A stretch of 64,000 bases of DNA from Streptomyces glaucescens. Lineage in GTDB: Bacteria; Actinomycetota; Actinomycetes; Streptomycetales; Streptomycetaceae. The stretch spans positions 3,057,501 to 3,121,500 of the forward strand of contig NZ_CP009438.1 of assembly GCF_000761215.1 (NCBI RefSeq). The letters are read 5' to 3'. Positions 15,554-24,581 of the stretch are shown here, one piece after another (within the stretch, counting starts at the first letter, position 1; each line of letters starts with the position of its first letter). The position numbers and the translations under genes are program-made. Below the pieces are notes generated by a model. It was given only the letters and a program-made list of their open reading frames with translations. It did not search any database and was not told where the DNA came from.

Positions 15554-16786
15554 TCAGTCCCGGCGCCGGCCGCCGTCCGGCCACAGCTGCGGCCTCCGCT
15601 TCGCCGCCAGGTCCTCCACCCACCCGAACGCGAGCACGCAGCCCGCGATGAGCAGCCAGGCGAGGCCGAGGACGGGCCAGGGGCTCTCCAGGAGCCATGA
15701 CTCGTGTTCCGCGAGGGTGTCGATGCTCCACAGGTCGTCCCACACGGTGGCGGCGACGAGGATGGCGACGTTGTGCCAGAGGTAGATCGTGACCGCCCGC
15801 GAGTTGAGCAGGGTGATCAGGCGGTCGAAGGGGAGCAGCCGGCGGGGCCACTGCGACCAGCTGGGGCTGAGGTGCAGCAGGAGCAGGACCGTGCCGAAGG
15901 ACCACAGGGCCTGGGCGAACGAGATGTCGTCGAGTTCGCGGCCGTCACCGAGGCCGTGGCCCAGGGCGTACCAGAGGCCCACCGCCGCGATGAGCGGGGC
16001 GACCGACGGGACGATGTAGGCCGGGATCCGCCGCAGCACCCCTTGCTGGTACGCCATGCCGAGGACCCAGCACGCCCCGAAGGTGCTGAAGTCGGTGAGT
16101 GCGGAGGGCAGCCGCTCGCCGGGCAGGTCGAGGTAGCCGAACTCCAGGACCGCCGACAGGGCGAGGGGCGCGGCGATGGTGATCCACGGCTGGACGCGCA
16201 GCGCTCTGAGCAGCAGCGGGGAGAGCAGGACGTACCAGAGGTAGGCACGGATGTACCACAGCGGACCGGCCAGTTCGGTGGCCCAGTCCTCGCCGAGGAC
16301 GCCGTGCACTCCGGGCAGTCCCTCCGCGTACGGCGGGTCGCTGAGCGGGAGGACCCAGAAGGCGAGGTGCAGCCACCACCAGCCGGGGTGCCCGTCGTCG
16401 TCGGGTGCCCAGCCCTGGAGCAGCATGCCGGTCACGCCGATCGCGCCCATCAGCCACAGCGGCGGCAGCAGCCGGCGCATGCGGCCGCGTACGACCTGCA
16501 CGGCCGGGCGCCGCAGCGACCTGGCCATGAGGTTGCCCGCCAGCGCGAACATGACGCCCATGGAGGGGAACACCACGGGCAGCCACACCCACCCCATGAG
16601 GTGGTAGAGCACCACCCGGAAGAGAGCCACGGCCCGCAGCAGGTCGAAGTACCGGTCGCGCACGGGGGCGCGCGGGGCCGGCGGCGGGGGCGCCTCGGCG
16701 GGGCCGGCCGGGCCGGCCGGGGGGGAGGTCGGGGCGGGGGGTACGGTCACGTTCCGGGATTCCTGTGGTTCGTCGAGCGTGGTCAC
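15554..16786 (-). CDS. Acyltransferase-3 family membrane protein
   Basis: A 410-residue polytopic protein with about 10 membrane segments. After a Pro-rich 40-residue N-terminus comes the family motif region RYFDLLRAVALFRVVLYHL, with the conserved Arg and His. Acyltransferase-3 proteins move acyl groups (acetyl, succinyl) onto extracytoplasmic sugars. It starts 1 base after the matB-like stop, so it is the third gene of that operon. It could modify the poly-N-acetylglucosamine-like polymer made by MatAB; that is inference from position only. In staphylococcal ica loci an acyltransferase-3 protein (IcaC) also accompanies the synthase and deacetylase. Confidence 0.8.
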   Translation of the reverse strand: MTTLDEPQESRNVTVPPAPTSPPAGPAGPAEAPPPPAPRAPVRDRYFDLLRAVALFRVVLYHLMGWVWLPVVFPSMGVMFALAGNLMARSLRRPAVQVVRGRMRRLLPPLWLMGAIGVTGMLLQGWAPDDDGHPGWWWLHLAFWVLPLSDPPYAEGLPGVHGVLGEDWATELAGPLWYIRAYLWYVLLSPLLLRALRVQPWITIAAPLALSAVLEFGYLDLPGERLPSALTDFSTFGACWVLGMAYQQGVLRRIPAYIVPSVAPLIAAVGLWYALGHGLGDGRELDDISFAQALWSFGTVLLLLHLSPSWSQWPRRLLPFDRLITLLNSRAVTIYLWHNVAILVAATVWDDLWSIDTLAEHESWLLESPWPVLGLAWLLIAGCVLAFGWVEDLAAKRRPQLWPDGGRRRD

Positions 16787-16787
16787 G

Positions 16788-18971
16788 TCAGACCGGTCCG
16801 CCGTCCGCGGCCGGCTGCCGCACGGCCGGGTCCGGTGGGGCGCCCACCACTCCCGTCCGCCGCAGCTTCTGCCACCGCAGCCGGCCGCCCGTCAGGGCGG
16901 TGATCCAGGACTGGAGCAGGACGACGTACATGATCTGGCGGTAGAGGATCTGCTGGAGGGGCAGCGAGATCAGGTGGGTCATGCGTTCGCGGTCCAGGCG
17001 GAAGGCGTACGCCGCGCAGACCGCCTGGAGGGCGAGGACGCCGAGCCAGGCCGAGACGGTCTTCGCGGTGGGGCCGAAGACGAGGCCGTAGACGAGGAAG
17101 ACGTCGATCAGGGGGGCCAGCAGCGGGGCCAGGACCATGAAGAGGGAGACCAGCGGGAGGCCGACCCGGCCGAAGCGGCCGGAGGGACCGCGTTCCACCA
17201 GCGCCCGGCGGTGCTTCCAGATGGCCTGCATGGTGCCGTACGACCAGCGGTAGCGCTGGGACCACAGCTGCTGGACGGTCTCCGGGGCCTCGGTCCAGGC
17301 GCGGGCGTTCTCCGCGTACACGACCTTCCAGCCGTCGCGGTGCAGGGCCATGGTGACGTCGGTGTCCTCGGCGAGGGTGTCGTCGCTCATGCCGCCGATC
17401 CGCTGCAGCGCGCTGCGCCGGAAGGCGCCCACGGCGCCCGGGATGGTCGGCATGCAGCGCAGCATGTCGTACATGCGGCGGTCGAGGTTGAAGCCCATCA
17501 CGTACTCGATGTGCTGCCAGGCGCCGATGAGCGTGTCGCGGTTGCCGACCTTGGCGTTGCCCGCGACGGCGCCGACGCCCGGGTCGCCGAAGGGCTGGAC
17601 GAGTTCGCGGACCGTGGCGGGTTCGAAGACGGTGTCGCCGTCCATCATGACGACGATGTCGTGACGGGCGTTGGCGAGGCCGCGGTTGAGGGCGGCGGGC
17701 TTGCCGGCGTTGAGCTGGCGGATGACCCGGACGTTCGGCAGGCCCATGGCCTCCACGATGCGAGCCGTGCCGTCCGAGGAGCCGTCGTCGATGACCAGCA
17801 CCTCGATGGGGTGCTCGCTCGCCATGAGGGAACGCACGGTGTTCTCGATGCACTTGGCCTCGTTGTACGCGGGGACCAGCACCGACACGGGTTCGGTGAC
17901 CGGCGGTCCCCAGCGGAAGCCGCGCCGGCGGACCCGGCGGGCGTGCCAGCCGGAGAGGAGCAGCATCAGCAGGAAGCGGCCGATGACCAGGCTGCCGATG
18001 ATCGCGAGGCCGACGACCAGGCCGTCGGTGATGTGCTCGGAGGCCTGGACCAGGAAGATCCACGCCTTGCCCTTCCACAGGGCGAGGCCGCTGACCCGGG
18101 TGTGCGCGCTGGGTGCGTCGAGGGCCTCGGTGAGGTTCTGGAAGGCGTAGCCCTGCGCCTTGAGGCCGGGCAGGAACCGGTCGAGGGCCTGCACGGTCTG
18201 GTGGCGGTCGCCGCCGGAGTCGTGCATCAGGACGATGGCGCCCTTGCCGTTCTTCGGGGTGGCGCGGCGGATGATCTCGTCGACGCCGGGCTTGCGCCAG
18301 TCCTCGCTGTCGGTGTTGTTGACGACGGTGACGTATCCGCGGCTGCCGATGTACTCGGTCACCGGCCAGGAGGCGTTGTCCATGGCCGCGGAGTAGGAGG
18401 AGTACGGGGGGCGGAACAGGGAGGTGCGGATGCCGGCCGCGCCGGATATCGCGAGCTGGTTCTGGGACAGCTCCCAGTCGATGCGCCGCTTCGACTGGTA
18501 GGAGAGGTCGGGGTGGTTGAAGGTGTGCAGGCCGATCTCGTGGCCCTCGTCCACCATGCGCTGGACCAGGCCGGGGTAGCGGGAGGCCATGGTGCCGGTG
18601 ACGAAGAAGACGGCGTGCGCGTCGTGCTTCTTCAGCACGTCGAGGACCCGCGGGGTCCACACCGGGTCGGGGCCGTCGTCGAAGGTGAGGACGAGCCGGT
18701 GGTCCGGCACGGACAGAGTGGTGGGGCGGCTGCCGCGGGCGTCGATGACCGGGCCGCCGGCGAGGATGTTCTCCGGGACGCGGTCGGTGCCGGCCGCGGG
18801 GCGGACGCGGTGGTCGGCGAGGATCTCGCTGTGCACGTAACCGCGCAGCATGAGCATCGCCATGAGGGCGACGAGGACGAGCGCGGGCAGCAGGAAGCGC
18901 AGGGGCAGGCGGCGTTGCCGGGAGCCGTCACGGGCTCCGGTCGCCGCCCTGTGACGGGCGCGGGATGCCAT
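16788..18971 (-). CDS. matB: MatB-like bifunctional polysaccharide deacetylase / GT2 synthase
   Basis: A 727-residue membrane protein. A signal-anchor lies at 25-42. The NodB deacetylase domain (about 90-290) has TFDDGPDP (Asp99), HTFNHPD (His149, His153), RPPYS (187-191) and VLMHDSGG. After a membrane pair at about 310-335 a GT2 synthase domain follows: VLVPAYNEAKC, VIDDGSSDGTA, VMMDGDTV, TLAEDTDV and QRYRWSYG (processive-type QxxRW). Four or more C-terminal membrane segments complete it. The MatAB proteins of Streptomyces make a poly-beta-1,6-GlcNAc-like polymer that glues hyphae into pellets. Its start overlaps the upstream matA-like stop (TGATG). The symbol is by domain order and position. 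Confidence 0.85.
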   Translation of the reverse strand: MASRARHRAATGARDGSRQRRLPLRFLLPALVLVALMAMLMLRGYVHSEILADHRVRPAAGTDRVPENILAGGPVIDARGSRPTTLSVPDHRLVLTFDDGPDPVWTPRVLDVLKKHDAHAVFFVTGTMASRYPGLVQRMVDEGHEIGLHTFNHPDLSYQSKRRIDWELSQNQLAISGAAGIRTSLFRPPYSSYSAAMDNASWPVTEYIGSRGYVTVVNNTDSEDWRKPGVDEIIRRATPKNGKGAIVLMHDSGGDRHQTVQALDRFLPGLKAQGYAFQNLTEALDAPSAHTRVSGLALWKGKAWIFLVQASEHITDGLVVGLAIIGSLVIGRFLLMLLLSGWHARRVRRRGFRWGPPVTEPVSVLVPAYNEAKCIENTVRSLMASEHPIEVLVIDDGSSDGTARIVEAMGLPNVRVIRQLNAGKPAALNRGLANARHDIVVMMDGDTVFEPATVRELVQPFGDPGVGAVAGNAKVGNRDTLIGAWQHIEYVMGFNLDRRMYDMLRCMPTIPGAVGAFRRSALQRIGGMSDDTLAEDTDVTMALHRDGWKVVYAENARAWTEAPETVQQLWSQRYRWSYGTMQAIWKHRRALVERGPSGRFGRVGLPLVSLFMVLAPLLAPLIDVFLVYGLVFGPTAKTVSAWLGVLALQAVCAAYAFRLDRERMTHLISLPLQQILYRQIMYVVLLQSWITALTGGRLRWQKLRRTGVVGAPPDPAVRQPAADGGPV

Positions 18972-20464
18972 CAGAGGACGTGCTCCGGGGACGAGGCGTG
19001 GGCGGAGAGCGGGGAGCCGGCGGAGGTGCGGTCGGGGCGCCTGCCGGTACCGGGGCCGTCGCCCGGGTTGCCGCCGCCGGTTGTCGGGGAGGGGACGGCG
19101 GACGGGCCGGCGTCGGTGGGGGCGGGGTCGGACGCGGGGCCGGCGGGCTGTGACGGGGCGGGGGCCCCGGTTCCGCTAGGGGTAAAACCGGGCCCGGTGA
19201 CGGCCCCCGCGGCCGTCGGCTCCGGATCGCGCGCCGCGGTGCCCGGGCCGGCGGGTGCGGTGGCGGCGTCCGGTACGGCGGTGTCGGCGTCCGGCGCGGA
19301 GGTCGCACCGGCGCCGCTCACGGAAACCCCGCCGGAGGAGCCGGGAGCCGTGGGCCGCGCGGACTCGGCGGCCGAAGGGGGGCTGTCGACCTGGCTCGCC
19401 GGGCGGCCGCCGTCCTGCTCGGGCACGGGCAGCGCCGGTGCCTCGGAGTCGCCGGAGAGGAGGGTGGCGACCGTGATGACGGCGAACGCGGCACAGGCGA
19501 GTCCGACGGCCATGCCGATGCGCCGGAAACGGCGGACGCGGCGGCCGGTCTCGTCGACGAACACCGGCGCGTCGGAGGCGTCGGGGACACCGGCCGCCAC
19601 CTGGCGCAGCACGCCGTCGCCGAGCTGGACGGCGTCGAGCTGGACGGTGACCTCGTGCGGGTCGTGGGTGGCGGCGCCGGTCCCGGGCTCCGGGGCAGGG
19701 GCCGGGCGGGGAGCGGTGCCGGGGGGCGTGCGGGGCGGGGTGCCGGGGGTGTCCGTGCGGGGAGCGGTGCCGGGGGGCGTGCCCGTGCCCCAGCTGATGC
19801 GCGGGCCGGCGCCTCTGCCGGGAGCGGCGCCGGCGCCCGCGCGGGGGGCTGCGCCGGCGGCCGGGCCGGGGGTCCCGCCGGATGCCGGGCCGGTGGCCGG
19901 GGCCGTGAAGCCGGGCGCCGGCCGGGGGCCGCGGGGCTCGGCGGGACGCGGCTGCCGGGGCACCCCGACCTTCCGCAGCGCCAGGGTGTCGGCCGGCGAC
20001 GGGGCCGGCCGGGCGTCGGCAGCCGGGGGCATCGGCCGGGTGCGTCCGGTGGGTGCCGTCCCGGGAGCGGTCCGGCCGTCAACCGCCCCGGGCGTTCCCG
20101 GAGTCGGCGCCGCTCCGGGCACCGCGCGGGTACGCGCTGACGGCTCCCGCGGCGCCTCGGCCATCGGGGGGATCAGGCTCGGCTCGGCCATCGGGGGGAT
20201 CGGTCCCGCCTCGGCCACGGGAGGTATCAGCCGGGTCTGCGCCACCGGGGGTATCAGCTGCGTCCCGGCCACCGGGGATATGACCTGCGTCTCCGCGACC
20301 GACGTCAGCAGCTGCGTCTCGGCGGCGTCCGACGGGAGCCGGCCCTCGTGGTCCGCGGACCACGACCGGGCTTCCGGGAAGGCCTGGGTGCCGGTCCGCG
20401 GTTCCCCCGTCGGGGACGCGACCTCGGGCCACTCCGGTTGGGCGTCTTCTCGCCACATGTTCAC
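18971..20464 (-). CDS. matA: MatA-like single-pass membrane protein with Pro/Ala-rich tails
   Basis: About 497 residues from the GTG at 20464, which has a GGGGGGAAG sequence 7 bases upstream; an ATG two codons later is an alternative. Residues to about 310 are cytoplasmic and low complexity. They include about six degenerate 10-residue repeats of the ETQLIPPVA type near residues 50-110. A basic VRRFRR patch precedes one membrane segment (IGMAVGLACAAFAVITVATL), and the outer region is Pro/Ala/Ser/Gly-rich. No catalytic motif is visible. It is the first gene of an operon with the matB-like synthase (overlapping TGATG) and an acyltransferase. In Streptomyces, MatA is needed with MatB for pellet formation. 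Assignment is by position and topology, since the sequence is too low in complexity for certainty. Confidence 0.6.
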   Translation of the reverse strand: MNMWREDAQPEWPEVASPTGEPRTGTQAFPEARSWSADHEGRLPSDAAETQLLTSVAETQVISPVAGTQLIPPVAQTRLIPPVAEAGPIPPMAEPSLIPPMAEAPREPSARTRAVPGAAPTPGTPGAVDGRTAPGTAPTGRTRPMPPAADARPAPSPADTLALRKVGVPRQPRPAEPRGPRPAPGFTAPATGPASGGTPGPAAGAAPRAGAGAAPGRGAGPRISWGTGTPPGTAPRTDTPGTPPRTPPGTAPRPAPAPEPGTGAATHDPHEVTVQLDAVQLGDGVLRQVAAGVPDASDAPVFVDETGRRVRRFRRIGMAVGLACAAFAVITVATLLSGDSEAPALPVPEQDGGRPASQVDSPPSAAESARPTAPGSSGGVSVSGAGATSAPDADTAVPDAATAPAGPGTAARDPEPTAAGAVTGPGFTPSGTGAPAPSQPAGPASDPAPTDAGPSAVPSPTTGGGNPGDGPGTGRRPDRTSAGSPLSAHASSPEHVL

Positions 20465-20603
20465 GCGCGCACTTCCCCCCATGGGACGGGTACGGGTGCG
20501 CCTACGACCCTGAACACCCGTCGGCCGAACCAGGCCCCCCACCCAGCCCGAGCGCCCCGTTTACCACACGGTGCTCAGGCGAAGAATGTAGCGCACGAGG
20601 GAC

Positions 20604-21608
20604 TCACGTGTGCGCCACGTGCCGCTTGTGGGCGTTCATCAGCGCAATGTCCTTGGCCGGAAACCATCCGTCGGCGGGTCGCCGCAGCCACCCCTCCTCG
20701 GCCGCCAGTTCCTTCGCTGCCCGCCGCAGCGCGTCCAGTCCGGGGTGCGCAAGCCCTTTCCGCCACACCAACGACACGGGCGACAGCGGAACGGGGTCGA
20801 CGAGCGGACGCAGCACGCAGCCGGGCATGGCCGGAAAACTCACGACCGCGAGCACCGGGCTCCCCGATTTCGCCATGATCCGCTGGAACTCCTCGGCCCC
20901 GACGGCGAGCGGAGCGGGCGAGGCCACCTTGATCCCGCGCCCCTCGAACAGGCGGTGCGCGAGGTCCGTCCACTCCGGTGTCCGGGGGTTGCCGGCCCCC
21001 GCGTACACCGTCTCCCCGGCCAGTTCGGCCAGCGGCACCGCCTCCCGGGAGGCGAGCTGGTGCGTCTCGGGCAGCACGATCGCCATCGGCTCCCACCGCA
21101 CCGGCTGGTGGGCCAGCTGACCGCGCAGCGCCGTGGGGAGCCCCGCGTACCGCCCGAACGAGGCGTCCAGCCGCCCGGCGAGCAGTTCGGTCGCGGCGCC
21201 GGTCAGCCCGCTCTCGTAGCGGGCCATCAGCTCCTGCTCGGGGGCGAGTTCGCGGGCCCGGTGCAGGACTTGGCGCGGGGTCCCGAGGCCCGGGGAGTTC
21301 AGGTCGACGAGCAGCGGGCGGGCCTGCCCGAAGGCGGCGAGCAGCTCGTCCTGGGCCTGGAGCACCCGGCGTGCGTACGGCAGCAGCCGCTCGCCGTCGC
21401 CGGTCAGCGTGACCTGGCGGGTGGTCCGGACGAACAGTTCGGCGCCCAACTCCCGCTCCAGCCGCCGCACGTCCCTGCTCAGTGCCTGCTGGGCGACGTA
21501 GAGCCGGGCGGCGGCCCGGGTGAAGTGCAGTTCCTCGGCGACGGTGACGAAGGCACGCAGCAGCCGGGGCTCTATGAAGGAGGAGGACACGGGCGAGGAC
21601 GAGGACAC
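20604..21608 (-). CDS. LysR-family transcriptional regulator
   Basis: 334 residues. The winged helix-turn-helix lies at about 13-72 (LLRAFVTVAEELHFTRAAAR, ALSRDVRRLERELGAELFVR). A two-lobed effector domain follows (about 95-310). The start is uncertain: the GTG at 21608 has no good ribosome site and a GTG a few codons downstream is possible. It is divergent from an MFS transporter gene about 80 bases away, the usual arrangement for a LysR protein and its target. The inducer is unknown. Confidence 0.85.
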   Translation of the reverse strand: MSSSSPVSSSFIEPRLLRAFVTVAEELHFTRAAARLYVAQQALSRDVRRLERELGAELFVRTTRQVTLTGDGERLLPYARRVLQAQDELLAAFGQARPLLVDLNSPGLGTPRQVLHRARELAPEQELMARYESGLTGAATELLAGRLDASFGRYAGLPTALRGQLAHQPVRWEPMAIVLPETHQLASREAVPLAELAGETVYAGAGNPRTPEWTDLAHRLFEGRGIKVASPAPLAVGAEEFQRIMAKSGSPVLAVVSFPAMPGCVLRPLVDPVPLSPVSLVWRKGLAHPGLDALRRAAKELAAEEGWLRRPADGWFPAKDIALMNAHKRHVAHT

Positions 21609-21691
21609 CCGGGGAACTTACAACACAGGTGCGTCAATCGGCGCCGATCCGGTGTTGGACCCCCCGCTGGCCCCCGGGCGACGGTGGACGC

Positions 21692-22903
21692 ATGCCGTAC
21701 CGACACCTCTTCGCCCACCCGGGCGCCAAGGCCTTCACCGCCGGGAACCTCATAGCCCGGCTGCCGATGGGCATGTTCAGCGTGAGCGCGGTCGTGATGA
21801 TCGCCGGGGCGCGCGACTCGTACGCCCTGGCCGGAGCGGTCACCGCGACCGGTCTCGCGGCGACCGCGCTCGTCGCCCCGTGGACCGCCCGGCTCGTGGA
21901 CCGGTACGGCCAGGCCAGGGTCGCCGTGCCCGCCACCCTGGTCGCCGCCCTCGGCAGCCTCGCCCTGGTCCTCTGCGTCCGCCGCGGCGCCCCCGACTGG
22001 ACCCTGTTCGCCGCGTACGCGGCCACCGCCACCACTCCGAACACGGGCGGCATGTCCCGCGCCCGCTGGGCCCATCTGCTCAAGGGCGACGAGGGCGCGC
22101 TGCACACGGCGAACGCCTTCGAGCAGGCCGTCGACGAGCTGTGCTTCATGGTGGGCCCGGTCCTCGCGGCCTTCCTGTGCGGGGCGGTGTTCCCCGAGGC
22201 GGGCACCCTGGCCGGCGTCGTGCTGCTGGTGGCCGGGGTGCTGCTGTTCGCCGCCCAGCGGGCCACCGAACCGCCCGTGCGGCCGGGCACCCGGGGGAAG
22301 TCACCGGTCCGCGCGCCGGGCATGCCGCCGCTGCTCGCCGTGTGCCTCGCCATGGGCACGGTGTTCGGGGCGATGGAGGTGGTCACCCTCGCGTTCGCGG
22401 ACGCCCGCGGGCACCGGGCGGCAGCCGGGCTGGTGCTCGGTCTCCAGGCCGCCGGGTCGTGCGCGGCCGGGCTGCTGTACGGGCGGCTGCGGCCGGCCGG
22501 GCCGGCCGAGACCCGGTACGCGCGGTGCATCGCCGGCATGACCGCGCTGCTCACCCTGCCGCTGCTGGCGGCCTCGCTCACCGGCTCGCTGCTCGTCCTC
22601 GGGGGCGCGCTGCTGGTGGCCGGGATGGCGACCGCGCCGACGATGGTGACCGGGATGGCGCTGGTGCAGCAACGCACCCCCGAGGGGCGGCTCAACGAGG
22701 GCATGACGCTCGCGGTGACCGGTCTGCTGGGCGGCATCGCCTGCGGCAGCGCGCTGGGCGGCTGGACGGCGGAACACCTGTCGGCGACGGCCGGGTACGC
22801 GGTGCCGGTCGCGGCGGCGGGCGCGGCCCTGCTCCTCACCCTGGCCACACTGCGCCCCGTTCCGCCCGTTCGGCCGGTGCCGGCCGTCGAACCGCTCCAC
22901 TGA
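21692..22903 (+). CDS. MFS transporter, probable efflux permease
   Basis: 403 residues with 12 predicted membrane segments. The ATG at 21692 (MPYRHLFAHPGAKAF) has a GGTGGA site close upstream and removes an unlikely soluble extension. The loop after the second segment contains DRYGQARVAVP, the MFS motif A equivalent. The family is the small Streptomyces MFS group with an N-terminal GAKAFTAGNLIARLPMGM opening. Substrate unknown. It is divergent from the LysR gene, which may control it, and it is followed 114 bases later by a lacI-type gene. Confidence 0.82.
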   Translation: MPYRHLFAHPGAKAFTAGNLIARLPMGMFSVSAVVMIAGARDSYALAGAVTATGLAATALVAPWTARLVDRYGQARVAVPATLVAALGSLALVLCVRRGAPDWTLFAAYAATATTPNTGGMSRARWAHLLKGDEGALHTANAFEQAVDELCFMVGPVLAAFLCGAVFPEAGTLAGVVLLVAGVLLFAAQRATEPPVRPGTRGKSPVRAPGMPPLLAVCLAMGTVFGAMEVVTLAFADARGHRAAAGLVLGLQAAGSCAAGLLYGRLRPAGPAETRYARCIAGMTALLTLPLLAASLTGSLLVLGGALLVAGMATAPTMVTGMALVQQRTPEGRLNEGMTLAVTGLLGGIACGSALGGWTAEHLSATAGYAVPVAAAGAALLLTLATLRPVPPVRPVPAVEPLH

Positions 22904-22962
22904 TTCCCGCCCGGACCATTGACCGCGTCCCTGATGCGCACATACCTTCGCCCGGCGAGGCT

Positions 22963-22978
22963 GTCGAAGCGCTTCGAC
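22963..22978. promoter_or_regulatory. Perfect 16-bp LacI-type operator
   Basis: GTCGAAGCGCTTCGAC is a perfect palindrome with the central CG typical of LacI/GalR operators. It lies 39 bases before the lacI-type start codon, so it is a likely autoregulatory site. No second copy was noticed in the window. Confidence 0.7.
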
Positions 22979-23017
22979 GGCGGATGTCGCGGATCGGTGA
23001 GGACTGACGGGGCGCTG

Positions 23018-24034
23018 ATGGTCAAGATCACGGACGTGGCCCGGCACGCGGGCGTCTCCCCGAGCACCGTCTCGTACGTGCTCAGCGGCAAACGGCCGAT
23101 CTCCGAGGAGACCAGGCGCCGCGTCCAGGCCTCCATCCGGACCCTCGGCTACCGCCCGCACGCCGGCGCCCGCCCGGCCGGCGGCCCGGCGAACGTGCTG
23201 GGCCTGGTGATGCCCTTGTGGGCCGGCGTCCACGCGCCGACGGCGCTGCGGTACGCGGCCTCGGTGGTGACCGCCGCCCGGTCGTACGGCCACGACGTGC
23301 TGGTCCTCACCCAGGACGACGGCGAGGAGGGCCTGCGCCGGGCCGTGGACTCGGCACCCGTGGACGGGCTGATCGTGATGGACGTGCGGCTGCACGACCC
23401 CCGGCTGCCGGTGCTGCGGGGACTGGACCGGCCGGCCGTGCTGATCGGCTTCCCCGCCGACCGGGCGGGGCTCACCTGCGTGGACCTCGACTTCGGGGCG
23501 GCGGCCGAGCGGTGCGTGGACCACCTGGCGGAGCTGGGCCACCGGGCGGTGGCGCTGGTGGGCCCGCCACCGGAGGTCTACGCCCGCCGGACCGCCCGCG
23601 CCCAGCACGTGCTCCAGGGTTTCACCGCCGCCGCCGGCCGGCAGGCACTCACCTGCGCCGTCCACCCCTGCGAGGCCACCGCGGCGGCGGCGCGTGCGAC
23701 GGCCGGACGGCTGCTGCGCGAAGACCCGGCGCCGACCGGGATCGTCGTCCACAACGAGGCGGCGCTGGAGCCGCTGACCGAGGCCTTCGCGCAGCTCGGG
23801 ACGCGCGTCCCGGAGGACCTGTCCGTCACCGCGATCTGCCCCGCCGAGGCGGCGGCATCCGCCCCCGTACCGCTGACCTCGGTCGCCCTGCCGGCCGCGG
23901 AGACCGGCGAGCGCGCGGTGGAGCTGCTGATGCGGGCCCGGGCCGGCGAGCCGGTAGCCGCGACGACCCTCCTCCCGCCGGTGCTGACGGTGCGCGCGAG
24001 CACGGCCCGGCGGACCGGTCCCGCAGACGCATGA
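23018..24034 (+). CDS. LacI/GalR-family transcriptional regulator
   Basis: 338 residues from ATG 23018. The helix-turn-helix is complete (VKITDVARHAGVSPSTVSYV then LSGKRPISEETRRRV). The hinge and a periplasmic-binding-like effector domain follow (GLVMPLWAGVHAPT, VDGLIVMDVRL, VALVGPPPEVYARRTARAQH). An earlier in-frame start at 22919 is rejected because it would place the palindromic operator inside the coding region. The ribosome site is weak. No sugar gene adjoins it, so its regulon lies elsewhere. The sugar ABC importer at 38.5 kb lacks the same operator. Confidence 0.88.
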   Translation: MVKITDVARHAGVSPSTVSYVLSGKRPISEETRRRVQASIRTLGYRPHAGARPAGGPANVLGLVMPLWAGVHAPTALRYAASVVTAARSYGHDVLVLTQDDGEEGLRRAVDSAPVDGLIVMDVRLHDPRLPVLRGLDRPAVLIGFPADRAGLTCVDLDFGAAAERCVDHLAELGHRAVALVGPPPEVYARRTARAQHVLQGFTAAAGRQALTCAVHPCEATAAAARATAGRLLREDPAPTGIVVHNEAALEPLTEAFAQLGTRVPEDLSVTAICPAEAAASAPVPLTSVALPAAETGERAVELLMRARAGEPVAATTLLPPVLTVRASTARRTGPADA

Positions 24035-24038
24035 CAAA

Positions 24039-24066
24039 GGCCCCGCCGCTCGTGAGCGACGGGGCC
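24039..24066. terminator. Bidirectional terminator between lacI-type gene and ssrA
   Basis: GGCCCCG (24039-24045) pairs with CGGGGCC (24060-24066), with an inner CGCTC/GAGCG helix after one mismatch. It starts 5 bases past the regulator stop and lies 17 bases beyond the tmRNA 3' end, so it can serve both. Confidence 0.75.
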
Positions 24067-24082
24067 AGTGCTGTACATGGGG

Positions 24083-24482
24083 TGGTGGAGATGGCGGGAA
24101 TCGAACCCGCGTCCAACGGTGCGGAACCAGGGCTTCTCCGTGTGCAGTCCGCTCTGATTTTCTCGGCCCCGGAGATCACGCGGACAAGTCTCCGACGGGC
24201 TCAGTCACTGTTTGGTTTCCCTCTTCACCCCGTGACCGGGATCGAGGTTTAGTCCCCTAGCTGATGCCAGGATCCGGGTCGGGAACAGCCCCGGGCTGAC
24301 ACTCCCTTAGTAGGAGGCTCGCTCTGCTACCTGAGATCAGGCAGCGAGGGCGAAGGCCTGCTGGGAGGAATCGCGCTTGGTGTTGGCGATTATTTTTTTC
24401 GGCCTGTGGTTTACGAGATCATGGCCGCTTCCTCGACACGCTTCCCCTGCTTCGACAGCCGCTGTCGAAACCGATCATCCCC
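24083..24482 (-). ncRNA. ssrA: tmRNA (transfer-messenger RNA)
   Basis: About 400 nt on the minus strand. The 3' end (T-arm GGTTCGATTCC, then CATCTCCACCA with encoded CCA at 24083-24085) pairs with the 5' end GGGGATG (24476-24482) in a 7-bp acceptor stem with one G-U pair. The tag frame runs from the resume codon GCC (24385-24387) to TGA (24337-24339) and encodes ANTKRDSSQQAFALAA, ending in the ALAA degron signal. tmRNA with SmpB frees stalled ribosomes. smpB lies just upstream on the same strand. A TATGAT -10-like box at 24529-24534 (minus strand) could drive ssrA from its own promoter, with 5' processing. Confidence 0.95.
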
Positions 24483-24581
24483 ATGTTGATTTTTCAATCA
24501 CCGCACCCAGCGTGTGAGTGCAGCTGCCATCATACGGGGTCAACGGCGGGGGGTGCCACCGTATTCCCGCGCGGTCACGGC

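Noticed and set aside
16779..20513. A 1,244-codon plus-strand frame opposite the matA/matB genes
   Set aside because: It is a GC-bias shadow: low-complexity Ala/Arg/Gly/Asp sequence without motifs, while the minus strand encodes clear NodB and GT2 domains.
22919..23017. Longer LacI-type start at 22919
   Set aside because: It would put a perfect operator in the coding region, and the canonical helix-turn-helix begins just after ATG 23018.
24083..24125. tRNA gene suggested by a T-arm and CCA end
   Set aside because: No anticodon arm follows. The partner acceptor strand lies about 390 bases away, with a tag reading frame between, so it is tmRNA.
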